NCBI GenBank assembly: GCA_900472605.1
Contig: UCJD01000023.1
Span: forward strand, 62,001 to 126,000
Source of the DNA: Hyphomicrobiales bacterium
GTDB taxonomy: Bacteria; Pseudomonadota; Alphaproteobacteria; Rhizobiales; Rhizobiaceae
Direction of reading: 5' to 3'
Length of the DNA: 64,000 nucleotides
Part shown: positions 52,148 to 62,718 of the stretch, piece by piece
How positions within the stretch are numbered: the stretch's first letter is position 1
Layout: each line of letters opens with the position of its first letter
The notes under the pieces: generated by a model
Database searches by the model: none
What the model saw: the letters and a program-made list of their open reading frames with translations, nothing else
What the model was told of the DNA's origin: nothing
Program-made: the position numbers and the translations under genes

Positions 52148-53836
52148 TTATGCGGCGTTGTCGACCGCCCATTTTCTGAGGATTTTCGCTGCGCGTTCCT
52201 CGTTGATCTCGACCATGCGAGCAAGCTTGCGCTCGGGCCCTTCCTTGACGCGGCGATTGAAGCTGCCGTCGTCGTCGCCAAGGCTGAGGAGATCTTCCGT
52301 GCTGTCGAAGCCGAAGTCCGAGCCGAAGCCATCCATGAGGGCGCCGCCGCCGACGTCGCCCGCCGGTGCGAAGTCCGGAAGCTCGAGGCCGGCGCTTTCG
52401 ATCGAGGTGTCGCCGCCGATCGCCGTGCCGCCACCGGTCATGCTGCGAACCATCGGACGGACACCCATCCAGATGACCAGGAAGGCAACGACCACGAAGG
52501 CGAGCGAGTTGATGATGCCGGCGAGGTTGCGGCTCAACATGTCCATGATGCGGACGCCGGAGCCGGTTTCCTCGAGAAGCTGGTTTTCGAGGAAGTCCAT
52601 CGCCGTGACGGTGACCACGTCGCCACGATCGGTGCGGATACCGGCAGCCGAAGCGACGATCTTCTGCATCTCGGCGAGATAGGCGTCGATCTTGGCCTGG
52701 TCGACAGGTTCGCCGACCATCTTGGCGATGCGCCCCTTGTTGACGACGACAGCGATCGAGAGCTTCTCGACCTTGTAGCTGTTGCGGGTCGTCGCCGTGG
52801 TCTTGCTGTTGATCTCGTAGTTGGTCTGCTCTTCTTTCTTGTCGGACTTGTCCTGGGAAGCCGGACCGTTCGAGCCACCGGTCGGCGGAGCGGCCTGCGG
52901 GACATTCTGCTGGACGGTGGTGGCGTTGTCGTTCGATGTCTGCTGGGACTGGGCCGCTTCCTTGGTGGTGCGGATGGAGCGTTCGACCTTGGATTCCGGA
53001 TCGTAGACGGTTTCCTGGATCTGCTGGGCATCCGTGTTCAGGTCGGCGGTGACGCTGGAGCGGAAGTTGTCCATGCCGAGGAAGGGCGCAAGAGCCTTGT
53101 CGATGTTGGATTCGACTTCGTCCTGGACGTTCTGGACGATACCGAGCGAGCGGTTGAGGTTGCTGTTGCTGGCCTCGTCACCAGAGGCGAGCAGCTGGCC
53201 GGCGGAATCGAGAATGGTCACATCACCGACATCGAGCCCCGGCACGGCCGAGGCGACAAGGTGACGAATCGAGCTTGCCGCGGCGCGGCCGGTCGAGGCA
53301 CTCGCTCGAAGCATGACGGATGCCGTCGGCTTCTGTTCGGCACGGCGAAAGTTGCCGACCTCCGGCATGACGATGTGAACGCGCGCGGCCGATACGCCGG
53401 AGATGGATTGGATCGTGCGGCCAATCTCACCTTCCAGCGCGCGAACGCGGGTGACTTCCTGCATGAAGGAGGTCAGGCCGAGCGAGCCGACCTTGTCGAA
53501 GAGTTCGTAGCCGGCATTATTGCTGTTGGGCAGGCCCTTTTCGGCGAGAAGCAGGCGCGACTTGCCGGTCATGCCGGCGGGAACGGTGATGCTCGAGCCG
53601 TCGGAACCAACCTGAAATGCAATGTTGGATTCGGCAAGCGCGATGCTGATCTGGTTCAGATCGGACGAATCAAGCCCGACATAAAGCGTTTCCTGGGCAG
53701 GTTTGTTGACGAATAGAGCGGCGCCGAGAATGAGCGCCACGGAAACAACCCCGATTCCGGCCAACGCCAGCAGGCGATTCCGCCCAAGGAAACTAAAGTT
53801 CCTAATAATCTGAACTAATTGATTTAACAGATTCAT
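52148..53836 (-). CDS. fliF: MS-ring protein FliF
   Basis: A 562-aa membrane-ring protein. The first helix (LLALAGIGVVSVALILGAALFV, about 22-44) and the ring-building motifs TLYVGLDSSDLNQISIALAESNIAFQV, IAGMTGKSRLLLAEKGLPNSNNAGYELFD and ALEGEIGRTIQSISGVSAARVHIVMPE are followed by a Gln/Asn/Asp-rich insert, a second helix (IINSLAFVVVAFLVIWMGVRPMV, about 440-460) and the FliG-binding tail (RKLARMVEINEERAAKILRKWAVDN). It lies 110 nt after cheT on the same strand and ends in a terminator. Confidence 0.96.
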   Translation of the reverse strand: MNLLNQLVQIIRNFSFLGRNRLLALAGIGVVSVALILGAALFVNKPAQETLYVGLDSSDLNQISIALAESNIAFQVGSDGSSITVPAGMTGKSRLLLAEKGLPNSNNAGYELFDKVGSLGLTSFMQEVTRVRALEGEIGRTIQSISGVSAARVHIVMPEVGNFRRAEQKPTASVMLRASASTGRAAASSIRHLVASAVPGLDVGDVTILDSAGQLLASGDEASNSNLNRSLGIVQNVQDEVESNIDKALAPFLGMDNFRSSVTADLNTDAQQIQETVYDPESKVERSIRTTKEAAQSQQTSNDNATTVQQNVPQAAPPTGGSNGPASQDKSDKKEEQTNYEINSKTTATTRNSYKVEKLSIAVVVNKGRIAKMVGEPVDQAKIDAYLAEMQKIVASAAGIRTDRGDVVTVTAMDFLENQLLEETGSGVRIMDMLSRNLAGIINSLAFVVVAFLVIWMGVRPMVRSMTGGGTAIGGDTSIESAGLELPDFAPAGDVGGGALMDGFGSDFGFDSTEDLLSLGDDDGSFNRRVKEGPERKLARMVEINEERAAKILRKWAVDNAA

Positions 53837-53946
53837 TCTGTTCTCGCACGATCTTTACAGACAAAGCAGGCCTATCGCCTAATTTGACCTATAGAAGCCG
53901 AAACTTGTGCGAGCGTTTCGTATTGACGTGTAAGTAAGAGCGCCGG

Positions 53947-54339
53947 CTAGAAGAAATCGAAGTCGCCGGCTGCCTTGTTGATCGGCTGGGAGTGACCGTG
54001 GCGCATACCGCCGCCACTCAGCGCGCGTTGCATCTCGCTGAGTTTCACGAGGCTGAGCGCCGTTGCGACATCGACCATCCATTCACTGGAAATCTCGCCG
54101 GTGATGGTGTCGATGAATTCCGCGATACCGCGGGCCTTTTGCACGGCAAGGTCGATCCCCTGCAGGACCTTCATGCTTTCGGGAGCGTTCAGCAGATTTG
54201 CTCCGCCGATTTCCAGAAGCTGAGGCTCGATCCGTTCTATCAGATAGGCGACGTCGTGCAGCTCGGACACGACCCGCATCAAGATATCGGGCAGCGCTTC
54301 GACTGGCGACGGTTGCTCCGCCTGTGCATTCACGTTCAT
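53947..54339 (-). CDS. cheT: Chemotaxis protein CheT
   Basis: A 130-aa soluble helical protein (MRVVSELHDVAYLIERIEPQLLEIGGANLLNAPESMKVLQGIDLAVQKARGIAEFIDTITGEISSEWMVDVATALSLVKLSEMQRAL), ending AGDFDFF. The length, layout and last position in the che operon match S. meliloti CheT, which was reported to interact with CheR. ATG 54339 is selected, with GAGG 5 nt upstream, 13 nt after cheD; a longer frame lacks such a site. It resembles the CheZ-like/four-helix pattern only loosely, and its biochemical role is not certain. Confidence 0.8.
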   Translation of the reverse strand: MNVNAQAEQPSPVEALPDILMRVVSELHDVAYLIERIEPQLLEIGGANLLNAPESMKVLQGIDLAVQKARGIAEFIDTITGEISSEWMVDVATALSLVKLSEMQRALSGGGMRHGHSQPINKAAGDFDFF

Positions 54340-54352
54340 TAGGACCTCGGGC

Positions 54353-54907
54353 TCAGAAGAATTCGATACTGGTTTCAACTGGCTTCTGCGGGGCAACCGG
54401 ACGCTGTTCGAGCGCGACGGTCTTCTGGGTTTCGGCACCTGTCAGCGGATACTGCCGAGCGCGACCGGAAACCGGCCAGAACTCAAGCTTGCGCCCGTGA
54501 TCGCCGCCGGTGCTGGAACCGACGATGGGGATGCCTTCATCCTTCAGAAACTGCATGGCAAAAGCAGCATTTTGTTCCCCGACATTCGAGAATGTCGAGA
54601 TCGTCTTCGCTCCTCCGAAGATCTTGGCTTCCAGGCGGTCGCGGCGCGCGCCCTGCTTCAAGAGACCGTTGATCAGCAATTCCATGAGATGCACGCCATA
54701 GCGCGTGGCATCTCCCCCCGTCATGGGCGTCGTGGCGTTGCCCGGCAGAAGGAAGTGGTTCATCCCTCCAACGCCGGCCACCGGATCCCGTAGGCATGCA
54801 GCCACACACGAGCCAAGTATGGTCGTCAAGACCGCGTTCGGATCATTCAGGACCTTCCATTCGCCCTGAATGATATGAACACGGCGGGCCGCAACCTCAG
54901 TTGTCAT
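54353..54907 (-). CDS. cheD: Chemoreceptor glutamine deamidase CheD
   Basis: A 184-aa CheD-family amidohydrolase. The catalytic Cys is in [14 protein letters not shown] (about C34) and the His in [10 protein letters not shown] (about H51), with T of the triad further on. It also has the segment [18 protein letters not shown]. CheD deamidates or dephosphorylates receptors in other systems. Its start overlaps the cheY2 stop by 4 nt. Confidence 0.93.
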   Translation of the reverse strand: MTTEVAARRVHIIQGEWKVLNDPNAVLTTILGSCVAACLRDPVAGVGGMNHFLLPGNATTPMTGGDATRYGVHLMELLINGLLKQGARRDRLEAKIFGGAKTISTFSNVGEQNAAFAMQFLKDEGIPIVGSSTGGDHGRKLEFWPVSGRARQYPLTGAETQKTVALEQRPVAPQKPVETSIEFF

Positions 54908-55293
54908 TTCAACGCTCCAAATACGGCTTCGATCGCCGCCTTCATCTTTTCGATCGTGAAGGGCTTGGCCAGAACGTTGTTGGCGCCCAGCTGAGCGGCC
55001 TTGGTCACCAGCGCGCGGTCGCCCTGGGCCGTCAGGATGATGAAGGCCGCCTTCTTGGTCGTCGGGTTGGAACGCACGGCATGCAGGAAGCCGAGACCAT
55101 CCATGTTGGGCATGTTGAAGTCCGAGATCACCAGGTGGTGCGGCTGCTCGGTCATGATCTTCATGCCCTGCACACCATCACCGGCGGCGGTGATCTGCTT
55201 GAAGCCGAGCTGGGTCAGCGCGTCGCTGAGCAGCAGGCGGCTGGTGACCTGATCGTCGACGATCAGAACTTTGATTTTTTCTGCGAGTGACAT
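54904..55293 (-). CDS. cheY2: Response regulator CheY2 (motor-binding)
   Basis: A 129-aa single-domain receiver: acidic pocket D13/D14, phospho-acceptor D58 ([12 protein letters not shown]), T88 and K110 (LAKPF). In S. meliloti CheY2 is the main regulator that slows the motor, with CheY1 as phosphate sink; the same is assumed here from position after cheB and before cheD. Its ATG overlaps the cheB stop by one base. Confidence 0.93.
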   Translation of the reverse strand: MSLAEKIKVLIVDDQVTSRLLLSDALTQLGFKQITAAGDGVQGMKIMTEQPHHLVISDFNMPNMDGLGFLHAVRSNPTTKKAAFIILTAQGDRALVTKAAQLGANNVLAKPFTIEKMKAAIEAVFGALK

Positions 55294-56333
55294 TAGTCAG
55301 TTCCTTCCTTACGGGCGGTCATCTTCAAGATTTCCTCGCCAATGGCATTGAGCGGCAGCTGTTGTTCGACAGCGCCGAGTTCGAAGGCTACCCGCGGCAT
55401 CCCGTAGACCACCGAGGTCTTTTCGTTCTGTCCGAGGGTACGGGCGCCTGCATGGCGCATTTTCAGGAGACCGGCGGCGCCGTCGCGGCCCATTCCGGTC
55501 AGGATGACGCCGACAGCATTGCGACCTGCAAGCTCGGCGACGGAATCAAAGAGAACATCGACCGAGGGTCGGTGACCATTCACCGGTTCACGATCGAGAA
55601 GGCGGCAGCAGGGCGCCGCTGCGTTGACCACCTGCAGGTGGCGCTCGCCACCGGGCGCCAGATAGATCTTGCCGATTTCCAGGCGCGCGCCATCCGTCGC
55701 CTCCTGCACCACCGGCGCGCAGAGGCGGTTCAGCCGCTCCGCGAAGCTCTTGGTAAAGGTCGAAGGCATGTGCTGCGTGATGACCGTTGGCGGGCAGTTG
55801 GCCGGGAATTTCTGCAGCACGGCAATCAACGCTTCCACGCCACCGGTGGAAGAGCCTATCGCGACAACCTTGCGACCGACGCGATAATCCGCGACCGCCG
55901 GCGGCGGCGTGACTGGCTGCGGCGCGACGACCTGGCGGCGCTGCGAGCGGGCGGCGGCCTTGACCTTCTCGGCCAGGTCGCCGAAGGGGCGCATGTCGCC
56001 CGGCTGCGGCTTGCTCACGCAATCGAACGCGCCGATCTCCAATGCCGCCAAGGTCGCGTTGGTGCCGCGGTGCGTCAGTGTCGACACCATGATCACGGGC
56101 ATCGGTCTCAGACGCATGATTTTTTCGAGAAACTCGAGGCCGTTCATATTCGGCATCTCGATATCGAGCGTCACGACATCGGGATTGAGCTTCTTGATCG
56201 CCTCGCGCGCTTCCATGGCGTCGCCGGCCTGACCGATGACATCGACATCAGGATCGGACTGGAGCACGGCAGTGATCAGACCGCGCATGGTCGGAGAATC
56301 GTCAACAACGAGAACACGTGCCGCCATGCTCAT
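55293..56333 (-). CDS. cheB: Chemotaxis methylesterase CheB
   Basis: A 346-aa protein with a receiver domain (phospho-Asp D57 in [13 protein letters not shown]) and a C-terminal methylesterase domain with the catalytic Ser in AIGSSTGG, His in ITQHMPSTF and Asp in [13 protein letters not shown]. The frame is open for 76 more codons upstream, but those overlap cheR in another frame. ATG 56333 is used: GGGAGG lies 5 nt upstream and the ATGA overlaps the cheR stop. ATG 56327 is an alternative. Confidence 0.94.
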   Translation of the reverse strand: MSMAARVLVVDDSPTMRGLITAVLQSDPDVDVIGQAGDAMEAREAIKKLNPDVVTLDIEMPNMNGLEFLEKIMRLRPMPVIMVSTLTHRGTNATLAALEIGAFDCVSKPQPGDMRPFGDLAEKVKAAARSQRRQVVAPQPVTPPPAVADYRVGRKVVAIGSSTGGVEALIAVLQKFPANCPPTVITQHMPSTFTKSFAERLNRLCAPVVQEATDGARLEIGKIYLAPGGERHLQVVNAAAPCCRLLDREPVNGHRPSVDVLFDSVAELAGRNAVGVILTGMGRDGAAGLLKMRHAGARTLGQNEKTSVVYGMPRVAFELGAVEQQLPLNAIGEEILKMTARKEGTD

Positions 56334-57241
56334 CCCTTCCTCCCGAGGCCCTTGGTCGTATAGCGGTATGTGGTGATACCGATATTGTCGAAGACATGCT
56401 TGGAATCGCCGGATACGCGCTCGGAATGACCGATGTAAAGATGACCGCCCTCGGGCAGGAGTTCCGCAAAGCGCGACCAGATCTTCATCTGTGTCGGTTC
56501 GTCGAAGTAGATGACGACGTTGCGGCAGAAGATGACGTCGAACTTCCCCTTGAACGGCCACTGGGCCATCAGGTTGAGCTCGTTATAGGTGATTAGCCGC
56601 TTGACGCGGTCATCCACCTGGAACTTGCGACGTCCATCGATGTTGACTTCGCTGAACCACTGCTTGCGCATGGCGGGCGAAACGGTTTCAAGCGCGCTCT
56701 CGTCGTAGGCACCGGCGCGGGCAATCGCCAGGATCTTCGGATCGATGTCGGTGGCGAGAATCTTGAAATCGTAGTCGGCAACATTCGGCATCATCGACAG
56801 CACTGTCAGCGCGATCGAATAAGGCTCTTGGCCGTCGGACGAGGCAGCGGACCAGATGCGGACGCGCCCCCCCGACTTGGCTCGCTGCAACAGATCAGGC
56901 AGGACGTGATCACGCAAATGCTCGAAGTGATGGTTTTCACGGAAGAAGCGCGTGAAATTGGTGGTCAGGTGCGACAGCATCTCACGGCGTGCGGCAGCGC
57001 CTGCCTGCGAAGACACCAGTGAACAGTATTCGCGGAAGCCGGAGAGGCCGAGATTGCGAATGTGCTTGGAAAGACGCGAATAGACCAGCGATGCCTTGGT
57101 CTCGTTGAGGAAGATCCCCGCATCCGAGTAGATCATCGCGGCGATCTCCGTGAGGTCGCGACGCGTCAGCGGATACTCGCCGCTCGCCAGCACCTCATCG
57201 GGGCTCCCCGGTCTCACATCTTTGGCACTCAAGACACTCAT
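56330..57241 (-). CDS. cheR: Chemotaxis methyltransferase CheR
   Basis: A 303-aa SAM-dependent receptor methyltransferase. The N-terminal domain ([45 protein letters not shown]) is followed by [22 protein letters not shown] (SAM binding), [28 protein letters not shown] and [41 protein letters not shown]. Its ATG overlaps the cheW stop by 4 nt. Confidence 0.95.
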   Translation of the reverse strand: MSVLSAKDVRPGSPDEVLASGEYPLTRRDLTEIAAMIYSDAGIFLNETKASLVYSRLSKHIRNLGLSGFREYCSLVSSQAGAAARREMLSHLTTNFTRFFRENHHFEHLRDHVLPDLLQRAKSGGRVRIWSAASSDGQEPYSIALTVLSMMPNVADYDFKILATDIDPKILAIARAGAYDESALETVSPAMRKQWFSEVNIDGRRKFQVDDRVKRLITYNELNLMAQWPFKGKFDVIFCRNVVIYFDEPTQMKIWSRFAELLPEGGHLYIGHSERVSGDSKHVFDNIGITTYRYTTKGLGRKG

Positions 57242-57705
57242 GCAGCTTCGCTTTCCGCGTCGGGGAATATGGCTTCCAGTTCCAGCAGGCAGATCAATCG
57301 CTTTTCGATCGCCATGATCCCACGGGCAAACTGACGTTGTAGCTCGGAGGCGATCTCGGGTGTTGGCTGTACGTTGTCTTCACTAACAGTCAGTATATCC
57401 GACACCGCATCTACGAGCAGACCAACTACTTTTCGGTGAACTTGGGCCACAATAATCACATGGCGCTGCGTCGGCTCGGTCGGTTTCATGCCGAGGCGCG
57501 CCGAAAGATCGATGATCGGCAGCACCGCGCCACGCAGATTGATGACCCCTTTCATGTAGGAGGGCGAGTGCGGCATGGCCGTTGCCGGCGTCCAGCCGCG
57601 GATCTCGCGAACCGACATGACATTGACGCAAAACTCCTGATCGCCGACGCGGAACGCGATGAGTTCGCGGTGCCCTTCGGTCAGACTTTTCACGATGTAG
57701 GACAT
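57238..57705 (-). CDS. cheW: Chemotaxis coupling protein CheW
   Basis: A 155-aa CheW domain: [94 protein letters not shown]. It links receptors to CheA. It starts 3 nt past cheA and overlaps cheR. Confidence 0.95.
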   Translation of the reverse strand: MSYIVKSLTEGHRELIAFRVGDQEFCVNVMSVREIRGWTPATAMPHSPSYMKGVINLRGAVLPIIDLSARLGMKPTEPTQRHVIIVAQVHRKVVGLLVDAVSDILTVSEDNVQPTPEIASELQRQFARGIMAIEKRLICLLELEAIFPDAESEAA

Positions 57706-57708
57706 AAC

Positions 57709-59937
57709 TTAACCCGCCGCCGCCAAGGATACTTCCTGTCTCAGCGCCTGGCCGCGCGAGGCGCCCACAACTGCATCGACATCGAGAATGAGAGCGACCC
57801 GACCGTCGCCCAGGATGGTTGCCGCGGCGATGCCCGGGACGTGGGTATAGTTCGCCTCGAGCGACTTGATGACGACCTGACGCTGGCCCTGGATCGCATC
57901 GACCATGAGCGCGCGCTGACCGCCGCCTTCCGATTCGACGAGAAGGGCAACGCCTTCGACCGGATTGGCCTGGGTGGCGCGGAAGTTCAGGATGCGACCG
58001 ACATCGACCAGCGGGCAGAAGGAGTTGCGGATCGAGATCAGACGATGGCTGGCGCCGAAGGAGTGGATGGCGGACGCCTCAGGCTGCAGCGTTTCGACGA
58101 TCGCCGTCAGCGGAACGACCAGCGTCTGGCCAGCGACTGTGACGACCATGCCGTCGAGGACGGCGAGCGTCAGCGGCAGGCTCATGGTGAAGACGGAACC
58201 CTGGCCCGGCTTCGAGGTGATGCTGATGCGGCCACCGAGCGCCTGGATCGAACGCTTGACGACGTCCATGCCGACGCCGCGGCCGGAAATGTCGGAGATC
58301 TGGTCGGCGGTCGAGAAGCCCGGCGCGAAGATCAGGTTGTCGATCTCCTCGTCGGAAAGGTTGGCGTCCGGCGAAATCAGGTCGTTGTCGATCGCCTTCT
58401 GCTTGACGCGTTCGCGGTTGATGCCACCGCCATCGTCCTGCAGCTCGATCAGGATGCGGCCCGAGCGATGCTTTGCCGAAAGCTTGATCGTGCCTTCCGG
58501 ATCCTTGCCGGCGGCGACGCGCTTCTCGGGGCTTTCGATGCCGTGGTCGACGGCATTGCGAATCATGTGGGTCAGCGGCTCGGCGATCTTGTCGATAACC
58601 GTCTTATCGACTTCGGTGTTTTCACCTTCGGTGACGAGGCGGATCGACTTGCCGACCATGTCGGCCACTTCGCGAACGATACGCGACATGCGCTGGAAGA
58701 CCGGCTTCACCGGCTGCGCGCGGATCGCCATGACCGAATCCTGGATCTCGCGGGTGAGCTGTTGCAGCTCTTCGAGGCCCATGTTGATCGAGGAGGTGCC
58801 GGTCGTGTCGTTTTCGATGACGCTCTGCGACAGCATCGCCTGGTTGATCACAAGCTCGCCGACGAGGTTGATCAGGCGGTCGACACGATCGAGATCGACG
58901 CGGATCGTCTGGCCAGCACTGTTGGCGGCGGCAGTGTTCTGGGCGGCAGCAGCGGCGGCGGCATTAGCAGCAGCGGCTGATTCCTTCTTTTCGACGCGGG
59001 CGGCGGCGGATGCGATCTGCGTCACATTCGAAGCCGTTTCCGCGACGGCGACAGCGGCTTCGTTCTTTTCCGGGGCCGCAGCCTCAGGACCGTCATCCAG
59101 CGCAGAGAGGTCGAAGGGCACGGGCACCATCGGCAGCTCCTCGGCCGCGGCGGCCTCGGTTTCGGCGGCGTCCGTGGTGATGGTCAGCTCGCAGTCCCAC
59201 TCGGCGAATTCGAATACCGCGCGGATTGCATCTTCGCCCTTATCGGTCTTGAGCGTGATGTTCCAGTAGAAATAGGCTGACTCGGGGTCGAGCTCGTCGA
59301 GGCCTGGCAGCGCATCCATGTTGCAATAGATGTTCATCTCGCCAAGACGGCTGAGGTCGCGCAGCAACAGCGTCGCATCGTTGCCCTTGGAGTAGAGCTC
59401 GAAACGCGGCTTGAAGGTGATTTCGAAGGTTTCATCACCTCCGAAATCATCGAAGGAGAACGGGATCGGCGCGAAGCCGCTGTCATCGGTGGGCTTGGGT
59501 GCGGCGGCGACCGGTGCCGCGGCGGGTGCTTCGGCGGCGGATGGCGATGGGACTTCGCCGTTCGCAAGCGCTTCCAGCTCCTTGACCAAGCCACGGCTGC
59601 GGCTTTCGTCGACACTGCCGCCGTCGCGCGAGGCGCTGACGAGGTCGGCCAGAACGTCGGCCGACTTGAGCATGACTTTCAGGACATCCTGGGTCGGCTC
59701 TAGCTTGTTGGAACGAACGCAATCAAGTGTGGTCTCGAACACATGGGCGAAAGCGACGAGATCGTCCAGACCGAAGGCGCCAGCGCCGCCCTTGATCGAG
59801 TGAACGGCGCGAAATACCGCGTTGACGGTTTCCGGATCACGATCGCCATCATTCATTTTCAGAAGACCGGATTCCAGTTCGGCGAGCTGTTCCTCGCATT
59901 CCTGGAAAAAGATCTCTTTGATTTCGTTCATATCCAT
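57709..59937 (-). CDS. cheA: Chemotaxis histidine kinase CheA
   Basis: A 742-aa kinase. HPt domain with H46 in VFRAVHSIKGGAG; an acidic P2 region; an Ala-rich linker of about 70 residues (NAAAAAAAQNTAAANSAG) before the P3 dimer domain; ATPase motifs VDKTVIDKIAEPLTHMIRNAVDHGIESP (N box), LQDDGGGINRERV (G1) and DQISDISGRGVGMDVVKRSI (G2); and the CheW-like P5 domain at the end. In S. meliloti CheS binds CheA near P2; cheS lies nearby here, with cheY1 between them. Confidence 0.96.
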   Translation of the reverse strand: MDMNEIKEIFFQECEEQLAELESGLLKMNDGDRDPETVNAVFRAVHSIKGGAGAFGLDDLVAFAHVFETTLDCVRSNKLEPTQDVLKVMLKSADVLADLVSASRDGGSVDESRSRGLVKELEALANGEVPSPSAAEAPAAAPVAAAPKPTDDSGFAPIPFSFDDFGGDETFEITFKPRFELYSKGNDATLLLRDLSRLGEMNIYCNMDALPGLDELDPESAYFYWNITLKTDKGEDAIRAVFEFAEWDCELTITTDAAETEAAAAEELPMVPVPFDLSALDDGPEAAAPEKNEAAVAVAETASNVTQIASAAARVEKKESAAAANAAAAAAAQNTAAANSAGQTIRVDLDRVDRLINLVGELVINQAMLSQSVIENDTTGTSSINMGLEELQQLTREIQDSVMAIRAQPVKPVFQRMSRIVREVADMVGKSIRLVTEGENTEVDKTVIDKIAEPLTHMIRNAVDHGIESPEKRVAAGKDPEGTIKLSAKHRSGRILIELQDDGGGINRERVKQKAIDNDLISPDANLSDEEIDNLIFAPGFSTADQISDISGRGVGMDVVKRSIQALGGRISITSKPGQGSVFTMSLPLTLAVLDGMVVTVAGQTLVVPLTAIVETLQPEASAIHSFGASHRLISIRNSFCPLVDVGRILNFRATQANPVEGVALLVESEGGGQRALMVDAIQGQRQVVIKSLEANYTHVPGIAAATILGDGRVALILDVDAVVGASRGQALRQEVSLAAAG

Positions 59938-59954
59938 AAAAGAAATTCCTGATT

Positions 59955-60320
59955 TTAAGCGGTTACGCGCTCAATGGCATCGATCAGCTTGGCAGGGTCG
60001 AAAGGCTTGACGATCCAGCCGGTGGCTCCGGCCTGGCGCGCGCGGTTCTTCTTTTCGGCATCGCTTTCGGTCGTCAGGACCAGGATCGGGATGGCGCGGT
60101 AGCGGTCGTTGCGGCGAACGCCTTCGATGAAGCCGAAGCCGTCGAGACGCGGCATGTTGATGTCGGTGACGATCACGTCGGGGTTGCAGCCTTCGAGAAC
60201 TTCCAGTCCCTCGACGCCGTCTTCCGCCTGGATCGTCTCGAAGCCCGCATTGTTGAGGGTCACGAGGAGCATGTTCCGGATCGTCCGTGAATCATCCACG
60301 GTGAGCACTCTTTTCTTCAT
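59955..60320 (-). CDS. cheY1: Response regulator CheY1 (phosphate sink)
   Basis: A 121-aa receiver: acidic pair in VDDSRTI (D9/D10), phospho-acceptor D53 (VIVTDINMPRLDG), Thr of VLTTES and K105 in IVKPFDP. In S. meliloti CheY1 takes phosphate from CheY2-P back through CheA and is turned over faster with CheS; the order cheS-cheY1-cheA here is the same. It overlaps the cheS stop by one base. Confidence 0.93.
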   Translation of the reverse strand: MKKRVLTVDDSRTIRNMLLVTLNNAGFETIQAEDGVEGLEVLEGCNPDVIVTDINMPRLDGFGFIEGVRRNDRYRAIPILVLTTESDAEKKNRARQAGATGWIVKPFDPAKLIDAIERVTA

Positions 60321-60613
60321 TACTGAATCTCCTTGGCGAGCAGCGGGTGAACATCCACACCGATCAGCTGCATGGTTTTTTGAAACGCGTCCGAAACCTT
60401 GGTGAAGGTGAACGCAAGCTTGTCCTGATCCCAGGTCTTGGCGGCAGACATCAGCACCTGTGCGCCGAGAGCGCCGACGCGCTCTACCGCCGATGCATCG
60501 ATCGACACCGCGCTGCCGCGCATCGACAGAAGCTTGTCGCGCAGGGCGGAGGCTTCGTTGAGGTCAATGGTCGCCGCCAGATTCAGCGTCTTCCCACTCT
60601 TTTTTGCTGCCAT
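60320..60613 (-). CDS. cheS: CheA-binding STAS-like protein CheS
   Basis: A 97-aa STAS-type domain: LNLAATIDLNEASALRDKLLSMRGSAVSIDASAVERVGALGAQVLMSAAKTWDQDKLAFTFTKVSDAFQKTMQLIG. The usual phospho-Ser (D-S-S-G) position reads V-G-A-L-G, so regulation by phosphorylation is unlikely. CheS in S. meliloti has 97 aa, binds the CheA P2 region and speeds CheY1-P turnover. Length and location match. Confidence 0.9.
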   Translation of the reverse strand: MAAKKSGKTLNLAATIDLNEASALRDKLLSMRGSAVSIDASAVERVGALGAQVLMSAAKTWDQDKLAFTFTKVSDAFQKTMQLIGVDVHPLLAKEIQ

Positions 60614-60676
60614 CAGACTTTTCCTATCTGCTGATTGACGCCCAACGAATGTGAGCCCCCGTCATAATTCAGTGCT

Positions 60677-62290
60677 TCAGTATGCATTTCGTCCGCCTCC
60701 GACACTTGCGAGCGGCAGGTTGAAATCGAAAGCAGTGTCGTTTTCCTCGGCAGCCCGGCGGGCGGGCTGGACGTCGACGGCGCGAACGGACCGGCGCTCG
60801 GTCGCCTCGGCGCTATTGCGGGCAATGCGAAACTCGCGAACTGTGCGGCCAAGCTCGACGATAACGGTGTGGAGATCGTCGGCGCCGACGGCAGAATGCG
60901 ATGCGGCGCCTGCGCTTTCAGCGACGCGCGCGCCAAGGCCCTTGACGTCGGTGGTGACCGCGTCGAGCACGGATACGTTGTCGCTGGTCTGGCTTGCCAC
61001 CGAGGCGATGGCGGCATTGATATCGGTAACCTGGCGCACGATGCTGCCGATCGAATCCTGCGTGCGGCCGACCATCTGCACGCCAGCATCCACCTGAGAC
61101 TTGGTAGTGCTGACCAGTGTCTTGATCTCGCGGGCAGCGTCGGCCGACCTTTGTGCCAGCGCGCGGACTTCCTGGGCGACAACCGCAAAGCCACGGCCGG
61201 AATCGCCGGCGCGGGCGGCTTCTATGCCGGCGTTGAGGGCCAGCAGGTTGGTCTGGAAAGCGATTTCGTCGATGGCGCCGATGATCTGGCCGATGCGTTC
61301 GGCGGACTGCTCGATATCGGCCATGGCGGAGATGGCGCGGCCGACAACCTCGCCGCTCGCTTCGGCTGCCGCGCGCGTGGATGCGGCTGCGTCCTCAGCC
61401 GCACGGCTGCCCGCCGCACTGCGACGCACGTTCTCGGACAGGTCTGCAAGCGTGGCGGCCGAAGCCAGCAGCTGCTCGGCGTGGCCAGAGGCGTGGCCAG
61501 ACAAGTTACGGGCGGACTGGCCAAGCACCTGCACCGATGCCTCGGCCTTGGCGGTTCGTTCGCTGATCGCGCCGAACTCGGTCTGCAATGCTTCCAGCGC
61601 GCCGTTCAGCGCCAGGGCGACATCATTGTGCGGGCCGTCCTCGGTGACGATGGCGCGTGCCGTCAGGTCGCGGGCGGCGAGACCTTCGATGACGTCGGAG
61701 AACACGCGGGCAACCTCGGCCTTGTCGCTGTTTCGCTGATCGGCGATCTGACGCTGGTGCGAAGCGCGCAGGGAGTTGAAACGCAGCGACACGGCGATCT
61801 CGACATCGACCATGACAAGGCGGATGAGCGCCGTCATCAGATCGGCGATCTGGCGCTTGCGGCGCTTGACGCTCGGGAGGAAGGAGGAGCCGGCGAGCTC
61901 ATCGGCGAGGCCAGCAATGACATGTTCGAGGACGACGCCATGGCCGGCGACATGCCAGCGAGGGTCCAATCCCATCTTGCTTTCGGAGTCAGACAGGACC
62001 TTGACGCGCTCGGCGTAGAGGCTGTCGAAACGGGCATCCGTCAGCACATCCCAGTGCGACGTCTGCAGATCATGCAGCCGATCGACCTGACGCTCGCTCT
62101 CGAAATTACGGGCGGCATCGGGGAAAGACTGAAAACGCTGGAAAAGATCACGAAGGCCCGAGGTCAGGTGCTGCTGGAGCTCCGGGCGATAGCGCCGCAC
62201 CATCTCGCACTGCTCGGCATCGAGGCCGGCAAAGCGCAGGCGGTCACGCAGGCTGCCTGCCTGTGCTCCACGATCCTGATCCGATGGCAT
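60677..62290 (-). CDS. icpA: Cytoplasmic globin-type chemoreceptor IcpA
   Basis: A 537-aa methyl-accepting receptor without membrane segments. The N-terminal protoglobin-like domain ([30 protein letters not shown] ... [40 protein letters not shown]) is followed by a long coiled coil and the signalling hairpin [46 protein letters not shown]. No C-terminal CheR-docking pentapeptide is visible. The start is unsure: ATG 62290 is used because it leaves the globin domain at residue 12; ATG 62362 or GTG 62368 are alternatives, none with a good ribosome site. It heads the che operon. Confidence 0.88.
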   Translation of the reverse strand: MPSDQDRGAQAGSLRDRLRFAGLDAEQCEMVRRYRPELQQHLTSGLRDLFQRFQSFPDAARNFESERQVDRLHDLQTSHWDVLTDARFDSLYAERVKVLSDSESKMGLDPRWHVAGHGVVLEHVIAGLADELAGSSFLPSVKRRKRQIADLMTALIRLVMVDVEIAVSLRFNSLRASHQRQIADQRNSDKAEVARVFSDVIEGLAARDLTARAIVTEDGPHNDVALALNGALEALQTEFGAISERTAKAEASVQVLGQSARNLSGHASGHAEQLLASAATLADLSENVRRSAAGSRAAEDAAASTRAAAEASGEVVGRAISAMADIEQSAERIGQIIGAIDEIAFQTNLLALNAGIEAARAGDSGRGFAVVAQEVRALAQRSADAAREIKTLVSTTKSQVDAGVQMVGRTQDSIGSIVRQVTDINAAIASVASQTSDNVSVLDAVTTDVKGLGARVAESAGAASHSAVGADDLHTVIVELGRTVREFRIARNSAEATERRSVRAVDVQPARRAAEENDTAFDFNLPLASVGGGRNAY

Positions 62291-62469
62291 GTTCTGCCGC
62301 AACGCCTGTCCCCAACCAAAGCCCGGGCATATCGCCCGAAGAGAACTCAAGGCTCCTGACATCAACACGGATACGACTGGACCTGACGCGGGCTAACGCC
62401 GGCGGTCGGATCTATCGAGATCAGTGCGGACTATCGTAGAGTTACTTGAGAGATCGATACCGGATTGAG

Positions 62470-62495
62470 CCGGTACGGCGGTTCGGCGTCATGCC
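62470..62495 (-). promoter_or_regulatory. Flagellin-type promoter box upstream of icpA / che operon
   Basis: Minus strand: GGCATGACGCC (62495-62485), 11-nt spacer, CCGG (62473-62470). The same pair of elements precedes the four flagellin genes, so the che operon probably shares their late-class control. Confidence 0.6.
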
Positions 62496-62718
62496 TGCTA
62501 GGAACGCTAAAATTTTCCCATTCCGACGTGTAGTGCAATGTTTATGGTTAATTCCTTGCCTGAAGGTTAATACCCATTTTATGAATGTCGGCTTTCGGAG
62601 CAACGCGAATAACCATCTATGAAATACTGGCGTGGCGTTGCGCCGCTGCTACAAGTTCGAAGCAAGCTTCGTGTTATATCCCCGGCAAATCGCGACATGA
62701 CGTCATAGGGATTGAGCA

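Noticed and set aside
56334..56561. 76-codon N-terminal extension of CheB
   Set aside because: The added residues overlap cheR, resemble no receiver domain, and ATG 56333 has a strong ribosome site.
57436..58980. 514-aa open frame on plus strand
   Set aside because: Antisense to cheW and cheA; low-complexity Asp/Arg composition, no family features.
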